From NCBI GenBank assembly GCA_964588695.1, contig CAZPQK010000011.1:1-64000 (forward strand): 64,000 nucleotides of DNA, read 5' to 3'. The stretch comes from CAZPQK01 sp964588695 (GTDB lineage: Bacteria > Krumholzibacteriota > Krumholzibacteriia > WVZY01 > JAKEHA01). Below the pieces are notes generated by a model that ran no database searches, was not told the DNA's origin, and saw nothing but the letters and a program-made list of their open reading frames with translations. The translations under genes and the position numbers were made by a program. Shown here piece by piece: positions 1 to 9,581 of the stretch; the stretch's first letter is position 1; every line of letters begins with the position of its first letter.

Positions 1-2
1 AT

Positions 3-1871
3 ATTGGCTATTATTGGGAAAGCTCTGAAGATCACAATGGCCAAACCGTCTGCTACGAAGTTCGACCAACTGCTGATCCAGATGATTCGACTGCAGTGTA
101 CGTGAGCGACAGCCCCGGCGGGCCCGCGGTTCTCGTCGATGTTCACAAGCCACTTTCGGGGCCCATAACTGAAAACACGGACGTGTGCGTGACGATTGCC
201 CTGCCGCAACACGAGGGCTTGTACTACTTCTTCTTGGACCACGGCCCCGGATACTTTGAGAAGTTTCGTAATCCGGACGAACTTGGATACAACAACGACA
301 ACCCGATTTCGTACGACTACTGGGACGTCTATGCCAAGCCGACGGCTGGCGCGCCGACATCGCTATCGTGTGAAGATATTCCGCTTTCCGCGACTGGCGT
401 GGAGCTTGGGTGGAGTTTGTCTGCTAGCGAACCAAACATTGTTGGCTACCATGTTTACAGACGAGACGCTGCCAATCAATACAATTACATAACGACACTA
501 TCGCCGGGCGACACAAGTTTCGTCGACTCTCCGCCAGCATTGGGGCCTCAGTCGTATTTGGTGGCGACCGGCTACGGCTCGAGGGATTTCCTAACTTCAT
601 TTGCCGATACGCTGTCCGGTCTAAACATAGACGATTTCGCGTCCCTGGCCATAACCCTGCCGGTCGACACAATGCGATTCTCGGTGGGTGGTGACACGCT
701 CTACGCCCCAGATACGTTGCGTGTAGGAATCACTGTGACGAACTCAGAAGGTGCGCCTACCGCGGCCGTTCCTGCAAGTCTGCTCAAGATCGTACTGGCC
801 GGCGACTCGCTGTTTGCTTGCGACGGTGATACAATTGTGCCTAGCGGTCCGACGGACGCTAGCGGGGAAACCTGGGCTACCCTCACTCGGGTTGGTGGGT
901 TCGGTGTCGGTAGTGTCGTTGGGTTTGTTAACGATGGGAGCCATTTCGTTACCGGGAGCGAAGAGTTTGTGTTTCGAACACCTGATCTCGACGCCGATGG
1001 ATCGGTAACGGTCGCCGATTTTTCCAGGTTCGGTGATGGTTACCAGTCACCACCAAAAGCGTACATCTGGGAGTGTGATTTGGACAATGACGGGGCGATA
1101 GGCCTCGTCGACTTCTCGATTTTCTCGGTCGATTATCTAAAAGGGTGTTCTAGTAACAGAACCGGCTACCCCATGACGTCAACTGTTCTCACCATTAGCA
1201 TAAGCGAATCGGACCCGGTTGTAGGGCAACGGAAAGCGTTTGTCCGGCTGGAGCTCACCAACGTTCAGCCGTTCACCGCGTTTTTGTGTGCCCTTGCTAG
1301 CGGCAGTCCGTATTTAGATTTTGTCGGCTGGGAATCTCCTAGCTCCTCTGCGTCGATGACTACTCCCGTTGCCGGCAACCCCGCCTCATTGGTTGTTGGG
1401 TTACTCTCCGAGAATGTCGTTGAGGATGAGACCGTTACCATCGGCATTGCAGAATTCAATGTGTCAGCGTCGGCGCCGACAGTTCTGTCGCAAGGGGACT
1501 TTGCTTTGATCGGGGCACAGATCCTGGAGCCAGAAGGAACTCGGCAGTTCGAACAAACAGTGTCGGTGCTGCGTACACATGATGCTCCTCTACTCGGCAC
1601 ACAGCTCGCACAGAACTATCCAAACCCTTTTAACCCAACTACAACTATAGCATTCTCTTTGGCGAAACACGTTAGGGCCGAGCTCATAGTATTTGACGTC
1701 TCCGGCGCGAAGGTCAGGTCGCTGCTGAATGAGAAGTCGGGGCCCGGCAAGTACCGTGTGGTATGGGATGGCAGGAATTCGAAAGGAAGCCCCGTTTCAA
1801 GCGGCATATACTTCTATCGCCTGAAAGCCGGGGACTTTGAACAAACGAAGAAGATGGTTCTTGTTCGCTAA
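3..1871 (+). CDS. Secreted dockerin and FlgD-like sorting-domain protein (5' truncated)
   Basis: The reading frame is open from base 3, so the gene begins upstream of the window. The visible 622 residues hold a fibronectin-III-like stretch (about 350-530), two calcium-binding dockerin-like repeats encoded near 981-1140 (DLDADGSVTVADF and DLDNDGAIGLVDF), a cohesin-like region, and a C-terminal module beginning NYPNPFNPTTTIAFSL and ending in GIYFYRLKAGDF. That C-terminal module is the FlgD-Ig-like/T9SS type A sorting signal common in FCB bacteria. The protein is therefore probably exported and surface-attached or released. Its catalytic part, if any, lies outside the window. A hairpin about 200 bp downstream may end the transcript. 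Confidence 0.85.
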   Translation: MGYYWESSEDHNGQTVCYEVRPTADPDDSTAVYVSDSPGGPAVLVDVHKPLSGPITENTDVCVTIALPQHEGLYYFFLDHGPGYFEKFRNPDELGYNNDNPISYDYWDVYAKPTAGAPTSLSCEDIPLSATGVELGWSLSASEPNIVGYHVYRRDAANQYNYITTLSPGDTSFVDSPPALGPQSYLVATGYGSRDFLTSFADTLSGLNIDDFASLAITLPVDTMRFSVGGDTLYAPDTLRVGITVTNSEGAPTAAVPASLLKIVLAGDSLFACDGDTIVPSGPTDASGETWATLTRVGGFGVGSVVGFVNDGSHFVTGSEEFVFRTPDLDADGSVTVADFSRFGDGYQSPPKAYIWECDLDNDGAIGLVDFSIFSVDYLKGCSSNRTGYPMTSTVLTISISESDPVVGQRKAFVRLELTNVQPFTAFLCALASGSPYLDFVGWESPSSSASMTTPVAGNPASLVVGLLSENVVEDETVTIGIAEFNVSASAPTVLSQGDFALIGAQILEPEGTRQFEQTVSVLRTHDAPLLGTQLAQNYPNPFNPTTTIAFSLAKHVRAELIVFDVSGAKVRSLLNEKSGPGKYRVVWDGRNSKGSPVSSGIYFYRLKAGDFEQTKKMVLVR

Positions 1872-2498
1872 GGGTTTCGGCCATGTGTTGAATGTGGGAG
1901 ATTTGGAGCAGCGACTTGTGACGGCCGAATGGGCGGAACCCGTCGGAGTTTGGGAAAGAAACAGGTTCGGATACGCAAAACTCCGACTTGGGTGCGCTCC
2001 AGTTCCGGGGGCGCCGCTCGGGTACGCTGGCGACCGCCTAGCGCTGGATTAGGTCTGGCAGCCACAGAAAGGGCGGGATTACATCCACAATGAATGTAGT
2101 CCCGCCACTTTATTCCTCCCCCCAACGGGACCGTTCGTTCGGCGCATCGGGCGGGCGGGGGCCGGCACCGGGTACCCTGCGCCGTACGGGGGGCGGCGAC
2201 AGGCTTGCGACCCTCCGGGTGGTCGAGGCAGCGGTTGGCTTGTGACGGCAACTTCCGAGCGCTGGTAACTTTCAACTACTGGGTCACAGCATTCTCAAGC
2301 GAGAGGCGCCGGAACCAGCCAGCCGCTGCCCCTGCCTCGTGACCAATGGCCGCTCCGCCCCCTAAGCTTCTGTAAACAAGTCGTTTCCCCCGCCCCGCCC
2401 GTTGCCTGACGAAATGTCCAGTCATTTTGACAACTTGCCTCTAGACATCGCCAGCCCCCTTCGATTAATTATCCCAGACAACGAAAGGGTGCCGACGC
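1872..2498. other. 627-bp intergenic stretch, no convincing gene
   Basis: Between the sorting-domain protein and dnaJ I see no credible coding region. The open frames here (for example 1868-2275 on the minus strand) are Arg/Pro-rich and look like GC-driven noise. The stretch holds one strong hairpin (2072-2106) and a very GC-rich block near 2140-2220. A TTGACA hexamer lies near 2428, but I could not find a good -10 box for it. I see no CIRCE heat-shock operator ahead of dnaJ. Confidence 0.6.
2072..2106. terminator. Strong hairpin, possible terminator
   Basis: Arms GGCGGGATTACAT and ATGTAGTCCCGCC form a 13-bp stem with one G-U pair and a 9-nt loop. AAAG before and CTTT after can extend it. 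It lies 200 bp after the stop at 1871. No long U-tract follows, so termination is plausible but not certain; it is nearly symmetrical and could act on either strand. Confidence 0.4.
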
Positions 2499-3629
2499 AT
2501 GTCGAAACGCGACTACTACGAGATCCTCGGCGTTGATAAGAACGCTACCGCCGACGAGATCAAGAAGGCTTACCGGAAACTGGCCTTCAAATTCCATCCC
2601 GATAAAAACCCCGGGGACCAACAGGCCGAGGATAGCTTCAAGGAAGCCACCGAGGCCTACGAGGTGCTTAACGACGCCCAAAAACGCAGCATGTACGACC
2701 AGTACGGACACGCGGGCATGGGTGGCGCTGGCGGCGACCCCTTCGGCGGCATGGGGGCCGGCGGCTTCGACATCTCGGATGCGCTACGCGCCTTCATGCG
2801 CGACTTTGGTGGCTTCGGCGGATTCGAAGACTTCTTCGGCGGTGCCGGAGCAGGTGGCGGGCGGCAAGCGCAACGCAAAGGTCGCGACCTGCAAGTGAAA
2901 GTGAAACTGTCTCTGGCCGAAATTGCGACCGGCGTCGAAAAACAAATCAAAGTGAACAAACTCGTACCGTGCGATACCTGCGACGGCAGTGGCGCGCGCG
3001 AAGGGTCGCAGCCGCAAACGTGCAGCACCTGCGGTGGTGCGGGGCAAGTCAAAACCGTACAGCGGAGTATCCTGGGTCAGTTCGTGAACGTTAGCGAATG
3101 TCCAACTTGTCACGGCGAAGGTTCCACCGTCTCCGACCCGTGTCGCGAATGCAACGGCACCGGTCAAGTTCGTGGCAGTGAAACCATAAAAGTTACCATT
3201 CCTCCGGGCGTTGCCGAAGGCAACTACATCACCGTGCGCGGTGGTGGCGACTCTGGCCCTCGCGGCGGGCGCAACGGCGACTTGTTTGTCATTGTTGAAG
3301 AAAAAGACGACGAAAACTTTACTCGTCACGGCAACGACGTTGTGGTCGATGTCCCGCTGACCTACACGCAACTAGCGTTGGGAACAAAAATGGAGATTCC
3401 CACGCTCACGGGGAAGGCGGCGCTTAAGGTGCCGGCCGGGACCCCGGTGAACAAGCTCTTCCGCATGAAGGGCAAGGGAATCCCGCACCTCAACGGTTAC
3501 GGCAAAGGTGACCAGTTGGTTCGCGTAACCGTGTGGGTGCCGGAGAAAGTATCCAAGCAAGAAGAAAAGCTGCTTAAAGAACTCGACGACCACCTCGCCA
3601 AACGCGCCCCCAAAGTTGCCGCCAAATAA
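2499..3629 (+). CDS. dnaJ: Chaperone protein DnaJ
   Basis: Hsp40 co-chaperone that binds unfolded substrates and stimulates DnaK ATPase. The 376-residue protein has the full class I layout: a J domain (1-70) with HPD at 33-35, a Gly/Phe-rich linker, four CxxCxGxG zinc repeats starting at Cys158 (CDTCDGSG, CSTCGGAG, CPTCHGEG, CRECNGTG), and the C-terminal substrate-binding domains. The start follows AAAGGG with normal spacing. dnaK and grpE are not adjacent. The stop overlaps the rsmE start by one base, so the two are co-translated. No CIRCE element is visible upstream. Confidence 0.97.
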   Translation: MSKRDYYEILGVDKNATADEIKKAYRKLAFKFHPDKNPGDQQAEDSFKEATEAYEVLNDAQKRSMYDQYGHAGMGGAGGDPFGGMGAGGFDISDALRAFMRDFGGFGGFEDFFGGAGAGGGRQAQRKGRDLQVKVKLSLAEIATGVEKQIKVNKLVPCDTCDGSGAREGSQPQTCSTCGGAGQVKTVQRSILGQFVNVSECPTCHGEGSTVSDPCRECNGTGQVRGSETIKVTIPPGVAEGNYITVRGGGDSGPRGGRNGDLFVIVEEKDDENFTRHGNDVVVDVPLTYTQLALGTKMEIPTLTGKAALKVPAGTPVNKLFRMKGKGIPHLNGYGKGDQLVRVTVWVPEKVSKQEEKLLKELDDHLAKRAPKVAAK

Positions 3630-4330
3630 TGTCCGCCCATCGGTTCATGTTTTTTGCGCCTTCGGCGACCGAGGGATTGACCACGCTGGAACTTACCGGC
3701 GAAGAACATCACCATATGCGCAACGTCTTGCGCGTGCGCGACGGTTCGCAGGTCTTTGTGACCAACGGCGAAGGTCTGGTGCTGGACTGCTGCATTACCG
3801 ATGCTGATCGCGACACCACCTACCTTGATGTCAACCGTATCGTGCGGAACGCCGGATCCGATCAACCTCTGGTGCTGGCACTTGGACTGCTTCGCAAAGA
3901 GCGCTTCGAGCAGGCGGTCGAACAATGCGCCGAACTGGGCGCAACCGAAGTGCTTCCGTTCGTCGCCGACGGGTGTCACCTGCGCGAGTACAGCGAGAAA
4001 TTCATAACCCGCTTGAATCGCATCTGTGTGGCCGCGATGAAGCAGAGCTTCCGGTCGACGCTTCCGTTTGTGTCGGCGCCGGTAGAGTTCTCAACGTTGG
4101 TGGAGCGAATGGCTTCCGGACCCGCATGGTTGGCACATGGCGAAACCGACGCCGCTCCCGCATCGTTACCGCGACCGGCGCTGGTCGTTGTCGGCCCCGA
4201 AGCAGGCCTGGCCGAGGCGGAAGTCTCCGCGCTGATCGGCGCCGGTGGACACCCGGTTAATCTGTCGCCGCATCGGCTGCGGGCTGAGACCGCCGCGGTC
4301 GCTGCCTGTACGGCGGCGGGCCTTGTCTAG
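3629..4330 (+). CDS. rsmE: 16S rRNA (uracil(1498)-N3)-methyltransferase RsmE
   Basis: SAM-dependent methyltransferase that modifies U1498 of 16S rRNA in the 30S subunit. The 233-residue protein shows the N-terminal PUA-like fold (GEEHHHMRNVLRVRDGSQVF) and the SPOUT knot motifs GLLRKERFEQAVEQCAELG, VVGPEAGLAEAEV and LSPHRLRAETAAVAA, which form the SAM site. The length is close to the family norm. The ATG overlaps the last base of the dnaJ stop; dnaJ-rsmE linkage is common in bacteria. Confidence 0.93.
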   Translation: MSAHRFMFFAPSATEGLTTLELTGEEHHHMRNVLRVRDGSQVFVTNGEGLVLDCCITDADRDTTYLDVNRIVRNAGSDQPLVLALGLLRKERFEQAVEQCAELGATEVLPFVADGCHLREYSEKFITRLNRICVAAMKQSFRSTLPFVSAPVEFSTLVERMASGPAWLAHGETDAAPASLPRPALVVVGPEAGLAEAEVSALIGAGGHPVNLSPHRLRAETAAVAACTAAGLV

Positions 4331-4346
4331 GCGCTACCTGGCTACA

Positions 4347-4376
4347 TTGACACCGACCGCTATCTTCAAGTAAATT
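4347..4376 (+). promoter_or_regulatory. Sigma-70-type promoter for the yqeY operon
   Basis: TTGACA at 4347-4352 and TAAATT at 4371-4376 with 18-bp spacing, 44 bp before the yqeY start. The -35 is consensus. It would drive yqeY-cvpA-mutS2-dnaG and possibly rpoD. Predicted from sequence only. Confidence 0.5.
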
Positions 4377-4419
4377 AATCTCTTACGAATTACGCGATCT
4401 AGTCGCAAGGAACACAAAT

Positions 4420-4863
4420 ATGCTCTTCGAAAAATTACAAAGCGACATGAAAGCCGCGATGAAGGCGGGCGAAAAACAGAAGCTCAGCGTTATTCGCATG
4501 CTGATGTCCGAGATCAAGAATGCTCGCATCGACAAAGGCGAAGATCTGGACGAAGCCGCCGAAGTGAAAATTGTCACGACCTACGCAAAAAAGCGCAAAG
4601 AGGCAATGGAGAATGCGGAAAAACTGGGCCGCGATGACCTGGTGGCCAAGGAGCAGGCCGAACTCGACGTGACCATGAGCTATTTGCCCGCACAGCTTAG
4701 CGACGATGACCTGAAAGGTATCGTGCAAAAACACATTGCCGAGGTCGGCGGCGACGATCCCAAGAAAGCTTTCGGCATGATCATGAAGGCGGTCATGGCG
4801 GATGTCGGTGCACAAGCCGACGGCAAGCGCGTCTCCGGAATCATTAAAGAGTTGCTCGGTTAG
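4420..4863 (+). CDS. yqeY: GatB/YqeY domain-containing protein
   Basis: A 147-residue stand-alone YqeY protein related to the tail domain of the GatB subunit of the tRNA-dependent amidotransferase. The sequence starts LFEKLQSDMKAAMKAGEK and shows the family's motifs SYLPAQLSDDDL and KAFGMIMKAVMADVGAQADG. The precise role is not settled; tRNA-binding or amidotransferase assistance has been proposed. It sits first in a run with cvpA, mutS2, dnaG and rpoD. The ATG follows a GGAAC-type site, and in many bacteria yqeY lies near rpsU/dnaG/rpoD, as here. Confidence 0.9.
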   Translation: MLFEKLQSDMKAAMKAGEKQKLSVIRMLMSEIKNARIDKGEDLDEAAEVKIVTTYAKKRKEAMENAEKLGRDDLVAKEQAELDVTMSYLPAQLSDDDLKGIVQKHIAEVGGDDPKKAFGMIMKAVMADVGAQADGKRVSGIIKELLG

Positions 4864-4871
4864 GAACTGTT

Positions 4872-5408
4872 GTGGATTCGCTAACGATTGTTGATGCCGT
4901 CATAATTGTGGTCCTGGCTGTGGGCGTAATCGTCGGGCTCATTCAGGGCCTCATTCGTCAGGTCGTCGAGTTGGCCGGTGCGGTTGCGAGTTTCTTTATC
5001 GCCACCATTTTTGCCGGCTGGCTTGCGCAAGTGATGCAAAACCGATTCGACATGGCGTATTCACCCGCGCTGGTCATCGGTTTCGCTGTGCTGATGGTGG
5101 GCGGCCTGGTTGGATTTCACTTTCTCGCACGCATCGTCCGCAAGCTCATTCGCATGACTTTTCTTGGCTGGGTCGACCGTCTGTGCGGCGCGTCGTTGGG
5201 CTTTATTCTGGCGATGGTGGTTTCCAGTTTGTTGGTGTCGGCGGTGCTGGAACTTCCACTCGACCTTAAAACGCGACGCACCATTGAAACGTCGCTAATG
5301 ACCAACTTTGTACGACCGGTTGCACCGTGGGTGTTTGACCAGGTATTCGATCGTGGCGATCACGGGATTGACTTTCGCTCTATCTTTCGTCGCAGCGCCG
5401 ACGCGTAA
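4872..5408 (+). CDS. cvpA: CvpA family membrane protein
   Basis: A 178-residue inner-membrane protein of the CvpA/colicin V production family. It has about four hydrophobic segments: VDAVIIVVLAVGVIVGLIQG, an AVASFFIATIFAGWLAQV segment, a VIGFAVLMVGGLVGFHF segment and one around FILAMVVSSLLVSAVL. The start is GTG eight bases after the yqeY stop. The exact function is unknown, although homologues affect envelope homeostasis and bacteriocin export. It precedes mutS2 by two bases and is surely co-transcribed. A central GWVDRLCGASLGF motif is typical of the family. Confidence 0.85.
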   Translation: MDSLTIVDAVIIVVLAVGVIVGLIQGLIRQVVELAGAVASFFIATIFAGWLAQVMQNRFDMAYSPALVIGFAVLMVGGLVGFHFLARIVRKLIRMTFLGWVDRLCGASLGFILAMVVSSLLVSAVLELPLDLKTRRTIETSLMTNFVRPVAPWVFDQVFDRGDHGIDFRSIFRRSADA

Positions 5409-5410
5409 GC

Positions 5411-7774
5411 ATGTCGCAATTGCACCCCCACACTCGCCAGTTTCACTCGGCGCTAAATACGCTCGCCTTCGCCGACGTACTGGAAATGGCGGCGCGCAAT
5501 TGTGTTGGCGCTGGCGCGCGCGCACGAATTAGAACGCTGACACCGATGGTCGATCGCGACCAGATCACCCGGCGGCAGCGACTGCTGGAAGAACTTCGAG
5601 ACTTCACCGAGACCAAAGGTTCGCTCCCGGTTACGGACACCGAGTACCGCTCCGCAGTGGAGGCGCTCGCTGACAAGCCTGGTATTCTTGACCCCGAACA
5701 TCTCCTCAATATCCGCGCTGGCGAAGCGGCGATCGCCGAACTAACGCGCCTGATTGCGCGGCACCGGGAAGCCTATCCGTTGTTAACTGAGCAGGTGGCT
5801 ACCGCTGCACCAAATCTGGAATTGGTGCAGGCCATTAGCGATGCCATCGAAAACGACGGCGAGATTAAGGACACGGCGAGCCCCGAACTACGCGCGGCCC
5901 GCAAAGCGATCCAGAGCCTGCGTGGTCAGTTGCGCGACCGGACCGAGAAGATGGCGTCGAGTTTCGGCGAAGGCTCACACACGACGGTCATCGGCAATCG
6001 TTACGTCCTGCTCGCGCCGCGTACAAAGTTTCGCAAAGACGATGGCCTGGTTCACGGCTCTTCGCAAACCGGCGGATCGGTTTACTTTGAACCGTTCGGT
6101 GTGGTGGCGCTAAACAACGACCTGGAAGAAGCGTCCAGCCGCGCGCGCGCCGAAGAGGCGCGCATCCTGGCCGATCTCTCGCGTCGGGTTGCCGAGAACA
6201 GCGACCAGCTATTGGCCAATGCTGATGTCATGGAGTCGGTGGACATGGCGCGTGCGGTGTCGCAATTCTGCACGCGCTTCCGCTGTGTTACGCCGGGCAT
6301 AAGCCGGGGCCGGATTCGTCTGGCCCAGGCGCGGCATCCGCTGCTGGAGGCCTCGCTCGTTGATGCGGGGAACGCTAGCGACCTGGTACCTACCGATCTA
6401 ATCCTGGACGTGAACGAACGCGTCATGATTATCACCGGTCCCAACGCGGGTGGGAAAACCGTAACCCTGAAAACGCTGGGCACCGCGGTGATGCTTAACC
6501 AGTGCGGCTTCCAGATTCCGGCGGCACCAGGAAGCGAGTTGCCAATCTTTCACAAAGTCTTCGTCGACATTGGCGACGGACAGTCGATCGCGTCGTCGCT
6601 GAGTTCGTTTACCAGTCACTTGCAGCAACTTAACGAGATGGTGCACGAAGCCAACCAGGACACTCTGGTGCTGGTCGATGAAATTGGTGACGGCACCGAT
6701 CCCGACGAGGGCGCCGCACTGGCGATGGCGGTGGTCGACAGACTTCGCACGGTAAACGCCGCAGTCGTGGTAACCACCCACTTTGGCAAAGTTAAAACGT
6801 ACGCGCTTAAGACCGACGGTGTCGCCAACGCGTCGATGGCATTTGCCGAAGACGATAACCGGCCTCTTTACAAACTGCTGCAGGGAATTGCGGGGCGTAG
6901 TCGTGGTCTGGAAACCGCTCGTCGCGTCGGTTTTGACCCCGACACGGTGTCGCTGGCCGAATCATATTTAGACGAAGGCGCGTTTCAAATGGAGGCGCTG
7001 CTGTCGGATTTGGAAAGCAGTCACATTGCACTCGAGCGCGAACGCGAGTCGCTAACCGAACAGTCGGGGGCGTTGCGCGAGCTAATGAGTACATACGAAG
7101 ACAAACGCAAGCAGTACGACGTGCGTAAGAAAGAGCTCGATCGCAAGGCGTTGCGCGAGGCCGAGCAGTTAGTTATCGAGACGCGACGCGAGTTAGAGGA
7201 TACGGTTAAGGCGATCAAACAAAGTCAGGCTCGGCGCGACGTTTTGCAGGAGAGTCGCACCAAGTTGGAAGGTATGCTGCGCGATGTACAGCGCGAGCAA
7301 CGGCAAAAGTCGGCAACTCCGCCGCTGAGCAGTGTTAGCGAAGGACAGCGTGTGCGGCTCAATCCCAAGTCGCAGGAGTCGGGCGTGGTGGTGAAGGTCA
7401 AAGGGGATTCGGCCACCGTCGAGATAGGCGGCAAGCGCATCACACTGCGCGCCGAGATGCTCTACCCCGCCTCCGAGCCTAAACCGGCTCCACAGGCGGG
7501 CGCGACGCCGTTTCGGGTGGAACCGCTGCTGTCCACGACGCTAGACATTCGTGGGTTTTCTCGCGAGGACGCGATCGACGCTATCGATCAATTTATGGAT
7601 CAAGCGGTTGTGCATGCCGTCGAAGAGGTTAAAATTATCCATGGTATTGGCACTGGCGTGCTCTCGCGTACCGTCCGCGAGGTTCTCTCGCGCGACCACC
7701 GGGTCACCGGGGTACGCAATGGCGAACAAATTGAGGGCGGGCTGGGCGTGACAATTGTAACGCTGGCCTCGTAG
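5411..7774 (+). CDS. mutS2: Endonuclease MutS2
   Basis: A MutS-family ATPase with a C-terminal Smr nuclease, implicated in suppressing recombination and in rescuing collided ribosomes rather than in mismatch repair. The 787-residue protein has a core/lever region, a Walker A GPNAGGKT (343-350), Walker B LVLVDEIGDGTDP (about residue 420), a long coiled coil (about 515-635), and an Smr domain from about residue 711 containing LDIRG and HGIGTGVL. It lacks the mismatch-recognition domain of MutS. It begins two bases after cvpA and ends four bases before dnaG. Confidence 0.96.
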   Translation: MSQLHPHTRQFHSALNTLAFADVLEMAARNCVGAGARARIRTLTPMVDRDQITRRQRLLEELRDFTETKGSLPVTDTEYRSAVEALADKPGILDPEHLLNIRAGEAAIAELTRLIARHREAYPLLTEQVATAAPNLELVQAISDAIENDGEIKDTASPELRAARKAIQSLRGQLRDRTEKMASSFGEGSHTTVIGNRYVLLAPRTKFRKDDGLVHGSSQTGGSVYFEPFGVVALNNDLEEASSRARAEEARILADLSRRVAENSDQLLANADVMESVDMARAVSQFCTRFRCVTPGISRGRIRLAQARHPLLEASLVDAGNASDLVPTDLILDVNERVMIITGPNAGGKTVTLKTLGTAVMLNQCGFQIPAAPGSELPIFHKVFVDIGDGQSIASSLSSFTSHLQQLNEMVHEANQDTLVLVDEIGDGTDPDEGAALAMAVVDRLRTVNAAVVVTTHFGKVKTYALKTDGVANASMAFAEDDNRPLYKLLQGIAGRSRGLETARRVGFDPDTVSLAESYLDEGAFQMEALLSDLESSHIALERERESLTEQSGALRELMSTYEDKRKQYDVRKKELDRKALREAEQLVIETRRELEDTVKAIKQSQARRDVLQESRTKLEGMLRDVQREQRQKSATPPLSSVSEGQRVRLNPKSQESGVVVKVKGDSATVEIGGKRITLRAEMLYPASEPKPAPQAGATPFRVEPLLSTTLDIRGFSREDAIDAIDQFMDQAVVHAVEEVKIIHGIGTGVLSRTVREVLSRDHRVTGVRNGEQIEGGLGVTIVTLAS

Positions 7775-7778
7775 AACC

Positions 7779-9542
7779 GTGGCAATTCCCAAGCAAACCA
7801 TCGAAGCGATTCGCGACCGCGTCGACATTGTCGAGATTGTGTCGCAATACGTCGACCTTAAGCGCACCGGCAGTCGCTTTGTCGGACTGTGCCCTTTCCA
7901 CCAAGAAAAAACGCCCAGCTTTAGCGTTAGCCCCGACCGCCAGTACTACCACTGCTTCGGTTGCAGCAAAGGCGGCAGCGTCTTTGATTTTGTGATGGAA
8001 ATGGAAGGCGTATCTTTTCCCGAAGCCGTGCGCAGTCTGGGCAAGCGGGTCGGCATCGAGGTAGAGAACCGGCCGGGTGCAGCCGAAGACGAGTCGCGCA
8101 ACGACAAGTTTTTTGAGGCCAACCGTTTTGCCGCGATGTACTACCACCAACAGCTCATGGACGACAACATTGGGCGGGTGGCGCGCGACTACATGGCACA
8201 GCGCGGTATCGAAGGCGAGGCGTTAAAGAAGTTCGGTTTGGGCTATGCGCCTAACAGTTGGGATGGCTTGCTGAGGGCGGCCGCGCGGGCCAAAATTCCA
8301 CGGCAGGTGTTGTCGCAACTAAAGCTAATTGTGAAGCGCGAAAACGCCAACGGCTACTTCGACTACTTTCGCAACCGCGTCATGTTTCCGATCGTGTCAG
8401 TCGCTGGGCGGGTGCAGGGGTTCGGTGCGCGCGCGTTGGGCGATGCTCAACCGAAGTATCTCAACTCCGCCGAAAGTGTCGTCTTTGCTAAGCGGCGAAC
8501 GTTTTACGGGATGAATCTTGCCCGAGACGCAATTCGGGAAAAGCGCGACGTGATTGTGGTGGAAGGTTACACCGATCTGATTTCGCTTAGCCTGGCTGGT
8601 TTTGACCACTGCGTTGCGGCCTGCGGAACCGCGCTGACGCCCGACCATGCGCGACTGCTGCGCCGACTGAGTCAGAACGCCACCATGTTTTCGGACGGCG
8701 ATAGCGCTGGAGAGACCGCGTCGGTAGCGGCCGGGGCATTGCTGGTGACCTCCGGTCTGGAGGTGCGAGTGGTGCGCCTGGCGCGGGGGGAGGATCCCGA
8801 CACTGTGGCCCGCGATCGGGGCCCGGACGGGGTCAAAGAACTTCTGGATGGGGCGGTCGATTATTTCGAGTTTTTGAACTACGCTGTTAATGAGCGCGGG
8901 ACATCGCCGCGCGAAAAGGAGGGGCTGATCCGGCGCGTGATGGCCGGAGTGGCTCAGGTGAACGACCCCTTGCGGTTCGATGTAGTTGTGAACGAACTCG
9001 CGAAAGTATTTGGTGTAACTACAGATAGCTTGCGTAGGCTCGCGCGGGGCGGGCCTACCAAAGCGTCCGCCCAACTCCAGACCGAGACCAAGCAGGCATC
9101 TCGTCCCAAGGCCGTCGACCAGGGTCGAGTGCGTCGCGAACGGTTGGTGTTGCGGCTGATTTTGGAGTTAACGCCTGCGGGAATCGAGGCCATCGACACC
9201 CTCGACGCAGATGACTTCTGCGACGATAAGTGTAGAAATTTATACAATTTGCTTGACTCCTGCCGGCAATCTCATATTGATTTAAGGAGTCGCGAATTCC
9301 AGCGTCTGGCGGAATCGTCTAACTTGGAGGGCTTCACTGCGGAAATCGCCCTCACTGCACTCCCACCCGGGAACGTCGACGATCTAATCCGGCAGACCGT
9401 TCGCAGGATCAAAGAAGATAAGATCCGCGATGAACTCGCCTTACTGAGCGAAAAACTTCAAACATTGCCGGCAGCCAGCGATGAAGCCATCGCGGTGGCT
9501 CAGTATTATCAGGAGCTGAAGCGAGCGCTTACCCAGTTGTAG
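7779..9542 (+). CDS. dnaG: DNA primase DnaG
   Basis: Synthesises RNA primers at the replication fork together with DnaB. The 587-residue protein carries the N-terminal CHC2 zinc finger (C38, H41, C59, C62), the RNA polymerase core, a TOPRIM domain with EGYTD near residue 262 and an SDGDSAGE metal motif, and a weaker C-terminal helicase-binding region. Translation starts at GTG four bases after mutS2. It is followed within 40 bp by rpoD, the remnant of the classical dnaG-rpoD macromolecular synthesis operon; rpsU is absent from this copy. Confidence 0.97.
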   Translation: MAIPKQTIEAIRDRVDIVEIVSQYVDLKRTGSRFVGLCPFHQEKTPSFSVSPDRQYYHCFGCSKGGSVFDFVMEMEGVSFPEAVRSLGKRVGIEVENRPGAAEDESRNDKFFEANRFAAMYYHQQLMDDNIGRVARDYMAQRGIEGEALKKFGLGYAPNSWDGLLRAAARAKIPRQVLSQLKLIVKRENANGYFDYFRNRVMFPIVSVAGRVQGFGARALGDAQPKYLNSAESVVFAKRRTFYGMNLARDAIREKRDVIVVEGYTDLISLSLAGFDHCVAACGTALTPDHARLLRRLSQNATMFSDGDSAGETASVAAGALLVTSGLEVRVVRLARGEDPDTVARDRGPDGVKELLDGAVDYFEFLNYAVNERGTSPREKEGLIRRVMAGVAQVNDPLRFDVVVNELAKVFGVTTDSLRRLARGGPTKASAQLQTETKQASRPKAVDQGRVRRERLVLRLILELTPAGIEAIDTLDADDFCDDKCRNLYNLLDSCRQSHIDLRSREFQRLAESSNLEGFTAEIALTALPPGNVDDLIRQTVRRIKEDKIRDELALLSEKLQTLPAASDEAIAVAQYYQELKRALTQL

Positions 9543-9581
9543 TGTAGGTGCACGGGGACCTATTCAGGGAGATCCAACCCA

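Noticed and set aside
1868..2275. 135-codon minus-strand frame in the gap before dnaJ
   Set aside because: Arg/Pro-rich composition, no recognisable motif, no ribosome site, in a GC-rich stretch.
2400..2498. CIRCE/HrcA operator upstream of dnaJ
   Set aside because: No TTAGCACTC-N9-GAGTGCTAA or close variant is present.
2784..3371. 195-codon minus-strand frame opposite dnaJ
   Set aside because: Complement of a conserved gene; frames opposite GC-rich codons stay open by chance.
8397..9074. 225-codon minus-strand frame opposite dnaG
   Set aside because: Antisense to well-supported dnaG sequence, without motif or initiation signal.
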